64,000 nucleotides of DNA from Rutstroemia sp. NJR-2017a BVV2 (GCA_002946415.1 NJPS01000076.1:248001-312000), one strand, 5' to 3'. Shown: positions 47,116 through 58,453, counted from the stretch's first letter. Translations and numbers: made by a program. The notes: generated by a model from the letters alone, not told the origin.

Positions 47116-47750
47116 GTTGTGTTGCGCATGGAATTTGCGATAAGCGTTTGCGATTGGGATTTGATGATTACAGAAGAGATGCTGACTGTGCAGCTGCTTA
47201 GAAAGATACGAGGTATGCGAAGGCACTGGGGCAAAGGTACTTCCTTTCCAAGCAAGTAGTAAGTTGTTGCGCCGAGTGATCTCTAAACACAACGACAAAG
47301 AAGGGAGCGAAGAGAATCAAAAATTAAATGAACGAATAGAGAACGAACATCCGAGTAGAAATCAAACCATTGAAGGTCGTCGGTTCATGATCTGATCTTC
47401 CTCATATAAAGTGCCAGGATAGTCTGATTCGCCAATGGAACAACAATGTTTCAGGAGTCGGTTCGAGCGGACCTCTGTTTATGTAATGTTCATGTTTCAG
47501 CTTTACCACAATTAAGATCCCTGCATTCATCCCTTCTGCCAATCTGTTCCTGCCCCGCGTTCTCCGAGTTCGGATCTAGGATAGAAAAAGTATCTGACTG
47601 TGCTAATGCGAAATTCCTCCACCACTTCCGGGGCGCCATACTGTCAACATATAAAGTACGTTGCATCTTGAAAAACATCATCTCCAGTGTCCGCCTTGAC
47701 AATCTCTCAAGAATTACGGACAAACTTTTCCTTAGTACTCGACATTCAAC
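47116..47750. other. divergent promoter region of ERV2 and the aminotransferase
   Basis: 635 bases between divergent start codons; promoters of both genes. No gene; the open frames found overlap the neighbours' introns and leaders. Confidence 0.55.
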
Positions 47751-49022
47751 ATGGCATTCCCTCCACCCCCTGTCAACACCATCGACTGGAACGATATTGG
47801 CTTCAGGGTCCGCGAAGGTATACTACTCAACTACCCGTGCTGCAAGCATTGACGTGTGCTTTCATGAACTGACTTTCTGTCTCTTGCAGTCAATGGCCAC
47901 ATCGAATCCCACTACAGCGTCAAAACTGGCGAATGGACCGCACCTACTTTTGTAACGGACCCTTTCCTACGCCTTCATGGAATGGCACCCGCACTTAATT
48001 ATGGCCAGCAAGCATACGAAGGTATGAAGGCCTTCCGCGCACCAGGAGATAAGGATATCACAATTTTCCGTCCCAACAAGAATGCTGCTCGATTAGCACA
48101 CTCTGCCGAATTCGTCTCGATTCCTCCTGTTCCTGAAAAGGTCTTCATGGACTGTGTACACGCAGCAGTTTCCTTAAATGCCGAATATGTGCCTCCGCAT
48201 GAGACCGGTGCGGCCATGTACATTCGACCATTGATCTTCGGATCAAGCGCTCAATTGGGGTTGAACCCGCCAGAGGAATATACTTTCTGCGTTTATGTCT
48301 TGCCAGTAGGAGTTTACCATGGTGTACATCCTGTCAAGGCCTTGATTCTTGAGGAGTTCGATAGATCTGCCCCTTACGGAACCGGCAGTGCGAAAGTAGG
48401 AGGAAACTATGCCCCGGTACTGAGATGGAGTGATAAAGCTAGGAATGAGGGCTACGGAATTACCCTACATTTGGACAGTCAGACCAGGAGCGAGATCGAC
48501 GAGTTCTCCACAAGTGGATTCATTGGCGTCAAGAAAGATGGCGACAATGTCACCTTGGTTGTCCCAGATAGTAAGAATGTTATTGCTAGTGTAACTTCAG
48601 ATAGCATTCTGGAGATTGGAAAGAGCTTCGGCTGGAAGACAGAGGTTCGCTCGGTAAGACTCAAGCTAAATTCTACCTAGATGTCTTGTTCATGTCGTTA
48701 CTAATTTGAAACTTCGCAGATCAAATACGAAGAGCTCCCCTCATTCAGCGAAGTCATGGCAGCTGGAACTGCCGCAGCTCTTGTTCCCATTCGATCCATA
48801 ACCCGAAACTCCCGTTCCGAAACCTCCACATACATCCCCGAAGACTCCGAAGAGCCAGGCCCGATTTGCGAGAAGCTACTGAGCACCCTCAAAGGTATCC
48901 AGGCTGGAAAGATCAAGGATACTTTTGGCTGGAATAAGAAGGTTGAGCAGCTTGATCTTAAGGATTTCGTGCCCAGTGAGACGACAAATGGTCTGAACGG
49001 AAATGTGGACACACTGCCCTAG
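47751..49022 (+). CDS. branched-chain amino acid aminotransferase, class IV PLP enzyme
   Basis: Exons 47751-47817, 47890-48653 and 48720-49022 give 377 residues. Fold-type IV aminotransferase motifs: LNYGQQAYEGMKAFR, IFRPNKNAARLAHSAEF, YIRPLIFGSSAQLGL, the PLP lysine in TGSAKVGGNYAP, EIDEFSTSGFIGVK, and AAGTAAALVPIRSI. The start MAFPPPPVNTIDWNDIGF without a targeting sequence suggests a cytosolic enzyme. It interconverts branched-chain amino acids and 2-oxo acids, or acts on a related substrate; members of this subgroup also occur in fungal secondary-metabolite clusters. I see no cluster here, so primary metabolism is more likely. Confidence 0.9.
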
Positions 49023-49420
49023 ACCTCGATATGACTTTGGTGTATTAGGTACGACTGGACTTCAAAAGATATTCCCAAAAGCCTGAAATGGGCGTGGTTG
49101 GGCATTGTTATATTAGATTTAGATCAGTATTTGTATAGAAACCGATGAGTCCCAACGAATCTTATTCAGAACTTGCCGCTGTCTAGCTTGCACCCGCTCC
49201 AGCTAATACTGGTGGTAAATAAAATCAGACGAGATAGTTCCATGGCTGGACTAATTTGGGGTATATTCGCATCCAAATTCTATGTATGCATAACAGCATT
49301 CCATAGAGATATATTCACCATAAAACCATGCCCAAACGCCGCGCTCAGTCCAAAGCCAGCCCTAAATCCAATAAAACCAAATCATGCTCACGCCATCCCA
49401 TCTCGTCGTATTCCTCATAC
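49023..49420. other. intergenic between convergent genes
   Basis: About 400 bases between the 3' ends of the aminotransferase and the CAP protein genes. No gene seen. Confidence 0.5.
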
Positions 49421-50207
49421 CTAAAACATCAACCCCGCCACAACTACCGCCAAACCCCCCATAACCCCCGCCACCACACCTTCTCTCCCATCCCCTCTCC
49501 CTCCCCTCCACCCCGCACACCCACTCGTCTCCGAAACCCCACTCTCCACCGTATCCCCCGCCTTCCCCTTCGTCTGCTCCTTCACATTCTCCTTAAAATA
49601 TATATTCTTATTATCTCCAGTCCCCACAATATTGCCCTGGGGCCAATACTCGCACACGACATACCATCCCGGCGTGCCATTTTTTTCGTCACACTCAGTC
49701 CGTCCGCATCCCACGCTTGTAGTGTTGGACCACACAAGTTGTGTGAAGTGCCCAGTTTCTTCGCTGAAACCGGGCTTGTCATAGTTGTAGTGCAGGCGCT
49801 CGAGTCCCCAGGCGTCGATGGACGCGCTGGCGTTTGCGTAGCCGGAGGCGAGATTTTCACCGAGTGGACCGCCCTAGAGGGAGTGTTAGGGTTTCGAACT
49901 TGTAGACCTGCTTTGTGTGGAGGAATGGAGAAAAGGTGAGGAAACATACAGAATGTTTGAAAACACAGCCGCGCGACCAATTCTTCGCATAATCTGCAGA
50001 AGTGTCGTTCCAGACTAGATTTGAGACGTTCTGTTCGCTGCGGTAGAAATTGTGCGCCTTGAGCATGTCGGATTGGAATTCGGAGTCGGACGTGTAGGAT
50101 GAGGATGTGGGTTGCGGAGTTGCGGAGGTGGCGATGGTTATGGTTGAGGCGGCTGTGGTGAAGGGTGTGAGGAGGAGGAAAAGTGATAGGGATGCGAAGG
50201 CGTGCAT
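49421..50207 (-). CDS. secreted CAP/SCP (PR-1-like) protein, probably GPI-anchored
   Basis: Exons 49950-50207 and 49421-49873 give 236 residues. A signal peptide (MHAFASLSLFLLLTPFTTAA) is followed by a Ser/Thr-rich spacer and the CAP domain: MLKAHNFYRSEQNVSNLVWN, YAKNWSRGCVFKHS, GGPLGENLASGYANA, GFSEETGHFTQLVW, VGCGRTECDEKNGTPGW and YVVCEYWPQGN. The cavity residues His (AHN), Glu (GEN) and His (GHF) are present. The tail is Gly/Ser-rich and ends in a hydrophobic segment (VVAGVMGGLAVVVAGLMF), as in GPI-anchor signals. Fungal CAP proteins bind sterols and lipids in the extracellular space; this one likely stays on the wall or membrane. Confidence 0.9.
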
Positions 50208-51787
50208 TTTTTGGTTTCGTTGCCTTGTGTATTTGAAGCTTGGTAGAATGTTGCGGATAGAAAGTTAAGAAGATGGAGATGAAGAATAATGGTAAAGTGA
50301 TTCAGCTTCAAGACTTTGGAACTGTGACGAGATCACTATGATCTGTTGATGTAGAAGCAGAGATATAATAAATTAGACAAAAAGAATGGAAATGAGATGA
50401 AGTCAACGACGTCGACATCATTACCTACTTACCTTGCTGGAGGTGCTCCGTTCGTATTCCTCATATATTTAGCCTCATTTACACAAAGAAAGTCACTCGA
50501 GAACCCTGCTGAGACCCCAGAACAAAGAGGAACCATACACCACTTCTCCTCACCGTTTGCCAATCAATCCATGTCGCTTCACACATTGCTTCTGCCACTC
50601 AAATCCAAATAAAAGAGGTGTTCTGATGTTGTCTTGTTTCTTGTTTCTTGATTTCGGAGATTCGAAGATTGGTTGGTGTGGAAGCTTGGGGTCTAACGAT
50701 CCCGGCACGGCATGACGTAGTAACCTGGTTCTCGGATCCTGGGGCTGGGTCAAATTAGGGTTGATATGATTGGATAAATTTTCTCGAATTTCTCAGCAGC
50801 TACCTTATTTCCTTCGGTTTGAAGCCACTCGGTCTAGACCGATGTACTTCGTAGTAAAGTAATCCATCAAGAAGGTGATGTCTGCCGGGGTTGATAACCC
50901 AATGTCTCGCTCAGGGCGCGTCCGCTAGTGTTGCAACGGCTTCAGGAACCGCGCGACGCCCCCACCCTCGCGCTACCGCTACCGCTTACGACCCCTTTCC
51001 CATGGGTCCAGTTTCCCACGTCTTCTGGCTGACCCATTCGCACGATCCCCGCGCCGCCCGCACCTGCACTGACTTAGCTCTTCCCTTGAGAGCTTGGATG
51101 GTCCGACGACATCCTCAGCTCCTCTCCAGCTGTGATGCTCCAGGGATCGACCGACAATATGAGCACTCTATGCTCCAGGCGCACGCCGAAACAATATGAC
51201 GAATCATGACTGACTGCAAAGAACATAGGCTTCTTACTGCCCCCAACAAGAATAGTAGTGTCGCGAGGCTCTTCTGGAACCTTTTCCACCGGAAACGAGT
51301 CGGTATCTACTGCTGAGCACGGAGGACGGGCTTCTTCTAGCTCCTCCATATGTCTCGCCGCCTCCCCCGCCCTAAACTATTTGAACTGAACCGACAGGTA
51401 CCAGAAGGGTCATTTTGGCGTTGCGTTTCTTCGAAGTTCGAAGATAGTGAAGTAGGTCTGTGTGCGGTTCGTTTAGTAGTAACTTGGCAATCATATTCAG
51501 GCCGTGTTAGATTGTGGTTCGCTTTTTACCTTCACAGAGATGAGAGTCATTCATATCAGTCAACAACGTATTCTTTGTATTTCCTAGAGATCATAAATCG
51601 ATGAACTAATAGCTAGCCGCTTTGGTGTCGTTCAAAAGAGTGTGATAGCCCAGAACTACTCATCCTGCACACCTCACTTCCCATCTAAATTCTAGCATGC
51701 TCCCAAGATTTCATCCGCACCAGAAGACCATACACTTTCATCCCGAGCTCAGTTTGCTAAAGTGTAGCATATTAGTTTTTGTTATGC
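50208..51787. other. 1.6-kb intergenic stretch
   Basis: No gene recognised. The CAP gene promoter lies at the left. A patch at about 50920-51080 is clearly more GC-rich than the surroundings, with no motif I recognise. The remaining short frames lack support. Confidence 0.45.
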
Positions 51788-52162
51788 TTATATCAGTTCT
51801 CTTTCTGCAGGCTTACTCTCAGGCTTGCTGTCGATCGCGAAGATCTTGCCTTTGGTGTTGGAAGCATGGGTTCCGTAGGAACGTTGGAGGTTCATCTCCT
51901 CGGGAGTTTGCTCCGCTTGGCCATCAACATCTTCGATCTGCGGGGGCCAGCTCTTCTTCCATGGCTGGGACTTCTGTTGCTTCAAAGAGGGGGTGTTGTC
52001 AATGGCAAGGATTTTCCCTTTGGTGTTGGAAGCATGGGTTCCATAAGACCGTTGGAGATTCATCTCTTCGGGAGTCTGCTCGGCTTGCGCATCAGTGGCT
52101 TCAACTTGTTGGGGCCAGAAAGCTTTCCATGGCTGAGACTTCTGTTGGTTCGAGAGAGACAT
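51788..52162 (-). CDS. small hydrophilic protein made of two 56-residue repeats
   Basis: Single exon, 124 residues. Two tandem units, each with QQKSQPWKxxWPxQ, then EQTPEEMNLQRSYGTH and ASNTKGKIxAID. The repeat period is 168 bp. No signal peptide or membrane segment; the protein is charged, rich in Gln, Lys and Glu, and likely unfolded. The antisense frame is also open (171 codons) but is Cys/Ser/Trp-rich and has no protein-like features, so I prefer this strand. A TATA-like CATAAAAGG occurs about 120 bases upstream of the ATG on this strand. I do not recognise the family; a stress- or development-induced small protein is possible but unproven. Confidence 0.6.
   Translation of the reverse strand: MSLSNQQKSQPWKAFWPQQVEATDAQAEQTPEEMNLQRSYGTHASNTKGKILAIDNTPSLKQQKSQPWKKSWPPQIEDVDGQAEQTPEEMNLQRSYGTHASNTKGKIFAIDSKPESKPAERELI
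51846..52158 (-). repeat. 168-bp coding direct repeat, two copies
   Basis: CCTTTGGTGTTGGAAGCATG occurs at 51849 and again at 52017, and similarity continues for about 140 bases in each copy with scattered, mostly third-position differences. This is consistent with duplication under coding constraint. Confidence 0.8.
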
Positions 52163-52407
52163 TGTTGTTCGTTGTGTTTGTCATCTGTTGGAATGATATT
52201 TTGAAAGTGTAATTGTGTGATGGCTCAAGATGCTAGCGAAGTTATGTTTACACTCCGATAGCCATCAAGACTTCATCCTTTTATGTTCCTTTTCGTGGTC
52301 CAGCAACCCACAGCCTTTGAGCCTACGTTCAGATCTGTGTTGCAAGAGTGAAATCACCGGTTAAATGATCACTATTGCGAAATTTGGTCCACCCGTTTTT
52401 GTTTAAG

Positions 52408-53343
52408 ATGAGCACCACGATAGTATCCACTCTAAGATACGCTCGAGCAGATAATGAGGCTCTTCTGAACGAGAAAGCGTACATCTTGAACTACACCACA
52501 CCTCCAGAGATCCCCCGAAGCAATTTCACCATCGACTTTTTTCCCGGAATCAAGATCCACAATCTCAGAACAGCCAACCTAAACTTTCGTGATAATGGTT
52601 TATCGATAGCCAAGCTTCCTAGGTCCATGCCGAAACAAGATTTTTACGACGAGGAGAAAATAGAGAAGCAGTATCTCCCCGGCGTACACAGCTGTATTCG
52701 TCAGACTCTGGATGCGAAGGAGGTATTTATCTTCGACTACATGGTCAGGAAACGTGAGCCTTTGTTTCCATACCAGCCTAAAACGAAGGATAATGCGCCC
52801 CAACCTGCGTTATCTGCTCATATCGGTAAGCCAATGTCCCTAAACTTTACCTACAATAGTTTGACGGGTGAGCAAAGATTACACCGAGGATGAGATCAAA
52901 GGTCGACTGCAGAAGTACTTCAAAGACAGAGCAGAGGAATTTGGAAACCGATGGTTCCAGATCGTCAATTAAGCTCAGTTGCCACTTACGTGAATAGCTA
53001 CTCACATTTCCCAAGTGTATGGAAGCCGCTCGAAGGTCCGTTGAGAGACTATCCGATGGCCTACTGCGATGCGAAGACCTTGGACCCCGAAACAGATCTT
53101 CTAGCTGTCGATGAGGTTTTCCCGAAGGTGGCGAACGAAGTTTATCAGGTTCTGCATAATCCGAAACACAAATGGTATTACATCCCGGATTAGTTAGATT
53201 TAGAGGTCGCTATATTTGCAGGGTATGATTCACGTCAAGGACAGCGGCTCTTAGTACCGCACTGTTTCTTTGATTTGGGGGATCCGAGCTCTACAGGGCC
53301 ACGGCAGAGCATTGAGGTGCGGGCGTTTGTTTTCTACGAGTAG
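52408..53343 (+). pseudogene. CmcJ-like 2-oxoglutarate-type oxygenase, two lesions
   Basis: The coding trace runs from ATG 52408 to the TAG at 53341. Exon 1 52408-52825 and exon 2 52878-52968 read normally: FYDEEKIEKQYLPGV, KEVFIFDYMVRKREP, HIDYTEDEIKGRL (H-x-D) and FGNRWFQIVN. The next expected intron (52969-53015) starts TTAAGC instead of GTAAGC, so the donor is lost and translation meets TAA after IVN. Beyond it, VWKPLEGPLRDYPMAYCDAK and KHKWYYIPD are typical of the family, then an in-frame TAG at 53191-53193 replaces one codon, followed by LDLEVAIFAGYDSR and QSIEVRAFVFYE. Family members are hydroxylases in secondary metabolism. Two independent lesions make a non-functional copy likely. 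Confidence 0.75.
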
Positions 53344-53375
53344 TAAACGATACGGAGGTATTTGATCTAGCATCC

Positions 53376-54284
53376 TCATGCCCCTTCCTGCTTTTTCACG
53401 GCTTGAACAACGGCCAAAAAAGGTCGTTCAAGGAAACCCTGCCAAAACTCAGGGTCCTTCTGGATGACCTCTGCCCTCTCATATGGTACAATGGTGACAT
53501 CAGTCAAACCGAACTTCTCATACATCTCCGTTGACCCTGAGTATATAACTTCTAATGATGCAGCTTCGAACTCGATCGGAGGCGTACAGCGAAGCACACA
53601 ATAATACTTTACCCCGCCTGGGATCTCTTTTATCCATGGACATGTGACACCATATCTGTTGTTCTGAAATGCAGAACTCCGAGGATCCGCGATACGAATG
53701 CCGATGAATCGACCACCGGGCTTAAGATATTGGACGATGTTGTGAAACATGCCTTCCAGAACCTCCATGGTGTCGGCAAAATCAAAGATCCAGTTGGCCA
53801 TCACTATGTCGTATCCGTTTTCTCGAAGGGGCAGATCAAGAAGCGGTTTAGAGACATCTGCTTCGAAGAAACGAATGACGTTTTTGCGCCCAAGTGATTC
53901 CTCAAGTTCCTGTGCAATTTTGAGCATTCCAGGCGAGATGTCCACGAGGTCTATGGAGGTCGCTCCCAATTCAATCGCTTGTCGAGCATGCAGGCCAGTA
54001 CCGCCGCCTAGATCAAGTACTCTGCTGGCTGGTTAGAACTATGTATTTAGTGATGCAGAGCTGTGGGACGATGAACTTCTTTCTAGGTTACGATGTAAAG
54101 TGCGGAATGAAACAAGGACTTGGGTGACTTACGCAAGGCCGGTGCAATCCCCGAGTGCAGTTTCGATCAGTTGCATTTCAAGCTTGCCAGAAGGAAGTAA
54201 AGAGTAGTCATTGTAGCTGGTTGCAGAGTTATCATAATCTTTCTTGGCTTGCTCAGAGAGCGATATTGTAGCTTCGTTCGTCAT
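53376..54284 (-). CDS. class I SAM-dependent methyltransferase
   Basis: Exons 54133-54284 and 53376-54021 give 265 residues. Motif I is VLDLGGGTGLHARQAIELGA, motif post-I SIDLVDISPGMLKIAQ, then VIRFFEADVSKPL, and IVMANWIFDFADTMEVLEGM with NIVQYLKPGGRFIGIRI. This is a small-molecule-type methyltransferase (Methyltransf_11/25 class); the substrate is unknown. It is convergent with the CmcJ-like pseudogene, only 32 bases apart, an oxygenase/methyltransferase pair as often found in secondary metabolism, but no backbone synthase is in the window. The reading frame is intact, and the junction (GLAVLDLGGG) restores motif I. Confidence 0.88.
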
Positions 54285-54863
54285 TGTATATTATCGCTAT
54301 GCAATGTCTCTAGAATAAATCATCTTCTCGATACCTCTACGACAACAAAGGTGTTTATGTAGCCTACCCCGCTCTTACATGAATACAACCATGTGATTAG
54401 CAGCTGTATGCTGAAAGATTGTTGAAATTGCTACCATTCGTTCTGTTAGTTCACAGACCCATGCAAATACTCAAGAATGCCATGATGCTGCACCCCCGCT
54501 GTTCTTCGAGATCATCTATACAAATGGAGAAGAACTCAACATGCGCTAGCACTACAAATGCTCTTTCTGTTGCGCAGCAATCGTCTTAGCTCACGGTTTA
54601 CGCTGAAATTAGGGGGGAAAACAGAAAATACTACTTCGGCAGCCCAAGTCTGGATCAAGAAAATATCAGCAACTTCGAGATTTGCAAGGTCTGCAGAACA
54701 CGCAGAAATGGAGGGGCTTGAGGAAATAGGCGGCCATCAGCATGATCTCAGCAATCACGTCCAACCACCACAATTCCCATCCATCTCATTGCTACATACT
54801 AACGGGGCTCTAGGACTATTGTTTCCACGATATTTTGCCCCGGAGTACCAGACTGGTTGATAT
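54285..54863. other. intergenic, methyltransferase promoter
   Basis: About 580 bases; promoter of the methyltransferase gene. The 54558-54860 frame is not supported, but its end may belong to the decayed transporter that follows. Confidence 0.4.
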
Positions 54864-55170
54864 ATGTTAAATTCCAACAAGCCAGTAGACGGTCATTTAC
54901 TCATCTCCATCTTTGTTGTCCGTTCGGGCCTTGGACATCTTTTCCCAGCGCCTTACAGTGAACAGCATGGAAGCATGCCCCGATGCATGTATCCAATTTT
55001 TCCTTTCTACTCTTCCCTGCTGTCTGCGCTGTCAGCATCAAATAACTCTCACGGATGATCTTTCGGCCGATCATAGCTTTGAATGCCGTCCCGTTAGGAG
55101 GCGGCTATGTGGCTGACCTTATGAGATTCGAACAGCGCGGGAAGGCAATGAATGTGTGGACCATATGCTG
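54864..55170 (+). pseudogene. relic of an MFS (DHA1-type) transporter
   Basis: Two pieces in different frames match consecutive parts of a drug:H+ antiporter of the major facilitator superfamily. 54900-55040 reads ISIFVVRSGLGHLFPAPYSE, which corresponds to the family's second transmembrane helix and the loop (usually LGxxxGPLFxAPLSExYGR). 55055-55165 reads MIFRPIIALNAVPLGGGYVA, then DLMRFEQRGKAMNVWT, corresponding to the FRxxxGxxxxxPLxxGGGxxADLxxxxxRGKAM segment. A frame change occurs at about 55050 with a stop at 55056-55058, and nothing convincing follows after 55170. I infer a short, eroded fragment rather than a gene. Confidence 0.5.
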
Positions 55171-55825
55171 GTTTCCATCACCAATACTTGATGCCACACA
55201 TTACACTCCCCCGACGTTGGTGTAGCTGCAACCTCATATGGGGATGGATATAGCAGCGAAGAATAAAGACTTCGTCTTTCCAATTGACACTGGTTCGCAA
55301 TATGACAAATTTAATTACACGTCCTAGAACTGGAGTTATTCTACAAGCCCTGAGGTAAATCTATTGGTACTTTGTCGAGGAAACTTGCGCAATTCTGCTT
55401 AGCCAAGAGAACAACTTATCCGGGTTGAAGATGTGCTCACTTATCCAACGCATCTGCAGCTATCGCGCCCGCTCATAATGAAGAGGATAGGTCCTTAGTT
55501 ATTGCAGAGATGAATATCCAGTTAATAAAACTAGAAGGGGGCTTCTTACATGTAATTATGTTCTCTATTTGCAAAATGTCTCGGAAAACCACCCATGGTA
55601 AGACAAGCGAATGAAAACCTTCTCATAAAAGCGCATAACTTCATTTTTGGATGGCGTATTGGGAAGGCACATCCTCAGTGCAAGCCCGCAAGTGCTCATG
55701 TCGCGGGAACCCATACTCCCAAAGAAACTTCTAGTGGACATAAGGGAGCAAAATTCTCTATAGCTTAATGATTGATTGTTTCTAGGTGCTTACCAAGTTT
55801 GAGAGCCTGGCACAGCGATACAATC
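55171..55825. other. intergenic, ferric reductase upstream region
   Basis: About 650 bases with no gene; promoter of the ferric reductase gene plus possibly eroded transporter sequence that I cannot align. Confidence 0.45.
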
Positions 55826-57977
55826 ATGAAGCTATATCTCCCCCCCCCTCATTTTGTTGCTCATTCAGTCTTCCTATGCTCATGTTCGGGATTCACACTT
55901 TCCAGGATATGGATTCCACTGGTATGATCCGGTCCGCGGATATGCGTGTTACAACACCATCTCCCATGCCCCGCTCTCCTGCTCCATGGGAACTATGACA
56001 TCCGTATCATGCCAGGCCAGCGACACTGCCTTCCTGACCACCTTAGCATACTGCATGAACTCGAAATGCGACTCCGACAACGTGCCGGTCTGGAAGAGAG
56101 AGCAGTTTTGGGCCGCGACATTGATGGTCATGGACGATGGTATGAGCATGGGCGATATGGCTATGGATGATACGTCTGGCTTGCCGAAGTGGGATTACAC
56201 TGAAGCGCTCCTAAGGGTGTCGGAAAAGCCTACGGTTGAGTTTAATTCTAGCTCGAAGAGCATCATGAATCAGACCATGTTGGTTAGTAGGGCAGACTAC
56301 GAAATGCAAAGTAAATTCATGATCATGTTCGACTATCTGGAGTCGCTACAACCTAGATATGCGTAAGTAAAGCTTGATTTACGGAGCGGTTGACATGACA
56401 GCTGATGAGAACCTAGCTTCGTTCTTCTCGCGGTTGGATTCGGCACTCCCATATTCTTTACTCTCCTTAGCCATCTCCCTTTCATGACTGGCGTTCTTGA
56501 TAAAATGAAACCATACCTAGTCTACCCTTTAATCTTTGGCACGTACAATGTTCGTCCCTTGCCAGGATATCTGGGCAATGTTCCCACCATCGGGCAAGCG
56601 CTATACATAGCCATGTTCTTCATTCTCAACCTCATTCTATGCTCGGTCAACTATTCGCACTCGCAGCCGCATCCTTGGTTCTACACACCCAGAGAAGAAA
56701 TGCTCTCGTATATAGGCTACAGAACCGGCCATATTGCATATGCCCTTCTTCCACTTCTCATCCTGTTCTCCTCGCGCAACAACTTCCTCCTCTGGATCAC
56801 AAACTGGTCATATTCGACCTATCTCCTTATGCACCGCTGGATAGCACGAATCTTCGCCATCCAAGCCATCATTCACAGCATAACCTTACTGCAGGTGTAC
56901 AAGGATACAGGCGAATATGTAACCGACTCCAAGATGCCGTACTGGCTATGGGGAATCGTAGCTACAGTCCTCACCTGCGCCATGATCGTCTTCAGCACCC
57001 TCTATTTCCGGCGCCTCTCCTACGAATTCTTCCTCATCCTACATATCCTCCTCGCCATCTTCGTTCTCGTCGGCTGCTGGTATCATGTCATACTAAGATG
57101 GGGCTTCAACTTCTATGACAATTGGCTGTACGCCGCCTGCGCGGTATGGTTCTTCGACCGTCTATTGCGCGTGCTCCGCGTAGCCAAGAACGGTCTTCAC
57201 GGCGCTGTCGTTACCGAATTAGGCCCTGACCATGTGCGCGTCGATATTCCGGGTTTGCGGTGGGCTAGTCAACCGGGCCATATAGCATTTGCGTATTTCC
57301 CGGGGCTGAATCCTCTTCGACCGTGGGAGAATCATCCATTTTCCATCAACGCCACGTCTCTATTCCGCAGCTACAAACCCGCGCTTGTGCATCATTCTCC
57401 ATCGATAGGAGCTTCGTCCAATGATGCCGAGAACGAGGAAAAGTCGAGAGGAAACGTGGTTCAAGCAACTATAGTGCAAGATGCTAGAGTAGTGGTTGGA
57501 ACAAGCGGGGTTACGTTGATAATTAAGAAGAATACCGGTTTAACGAGGCTCTTGAAGTCGAACAGTCGCCTGCTGACTTTGCTTGATGGGCCATATCCAC
57601 AGAGCCATGGGTCGGGAATATTGAGATGCGATCATGTCTTGTTGATTGGTGGTGGTATTGGTATTATGGGTCTCATTGCGTGGACTCGTGCGCATTCTAA
57701 TGTTAAATTGGCGTGGAGTGTTAAGTCGAGTGCGCAGGCGCTGGTCAAGGAGATGGATGTCGTGCTGAGTGATATACCGGACAAGGAGATAGAGATTGGG
57801 GCACGGCTGAACATAGATAATTTGCTGAAACATGAGGCTGAAGCAGGGTATGGAAAGGTAGGTGTCGTCGTGTGTGGGCCCGGTGGGATGTGTGATGCTG
57901 TTAGAGCCAGAGTTGCTGGATTGGGACGGGCTGGAAAGACAACTTTTGAGTTGGAGGTTGATGCTTTTTCGTGGTAG
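55826..57977 (+). CDS. FRE-type ferric/cupric reductase, signal peptide out of frame at a C9 tract
   Basis: The body is read from 55854 to 56362, then intron 56363-56416, then 56417-57977; all of it is open, about 690 residues. It has a Cys-rich extracellular head (HWYDPVRGYACYN, CMNSKCDSDNVPVWK), a ferric-reductase membrane domain with heme-type His (LLMHRWIARIFAIQAIIHSI; YEFFLILHILLAIFVL), an FAD motif (PWENHPFSIN) and an NADPH motif (VLLIGGGIGIMGLIAW; VVVCGPGGMCDAV). It moves electrons from cytosolic NADPH to extracellular Fe(III)/Cu(II). The only plausible ATG (55826, MKLYL) lies in another frame: nine C at 55840-55848 put the downstream signal sequence (ILLLIQSSYAHV) off by one; eight C would fit. 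Either a sequence error, variation, or inactivation. Confidence 0.82.
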
Positions 57978-58453
57978 CTAATGCAAGGAAGTGTGTTAGT
58001 AATAAATAACTACAGTAGTGGTGAACGATTTCTTACTTAGGCTTCCTCGTGTCCCCAGAGAATCCGCAGCTGTTGCTTTCCAGTGCATCGATACCGCCAC
58101 ACAGTCAATCTTGCACATAGTAACATACCCAGAAAATGCTATGTTGTATTGTACACTGCACATTTCCGCAGATACAGGTGTAGTGGTCAGGCAAGACATA
58201 GAGGATCTACTGTCTTAATGTAGTCGCCTCGCTTGTATGTACTAACTAGAAGGATATCAATTCTCCGAGTTACAATTGCTATATCTATGTCCGTCCAATC
58301 CGGTCCTCCATCCAATAAACGCCCATCGCTATGTCATGTCATCACATCAATCATTCATAATCGTCCATGCGAAATTTTAACTGATCTCCAGAATCTAATT
58401 AAGGGAAATCCACCATTGCGCATTTCCGCTCGCTACTCAAGTAAGTAGAACAT
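57978..58453. other. intergenic between convergent 3' ends
   Basis: About 475 bases between the 3' ends of the ferric reductase and the trehalose gene. No gene seen. Confidence 0.5.

Noticed and set aside
51697..52212. 171-codon plus-strand frame with CWKHGF repeats
   Set aside because: Antisense of the two-repeat protein; Cys/Trp/Ser-rich composition and no start context. The repeated look comes from the 168-bp DNA repeat.
54558..54860. 100-codon frame before the transporter relic
   Set aside because: No convincing similarity; only its last codons might belong to the relic.
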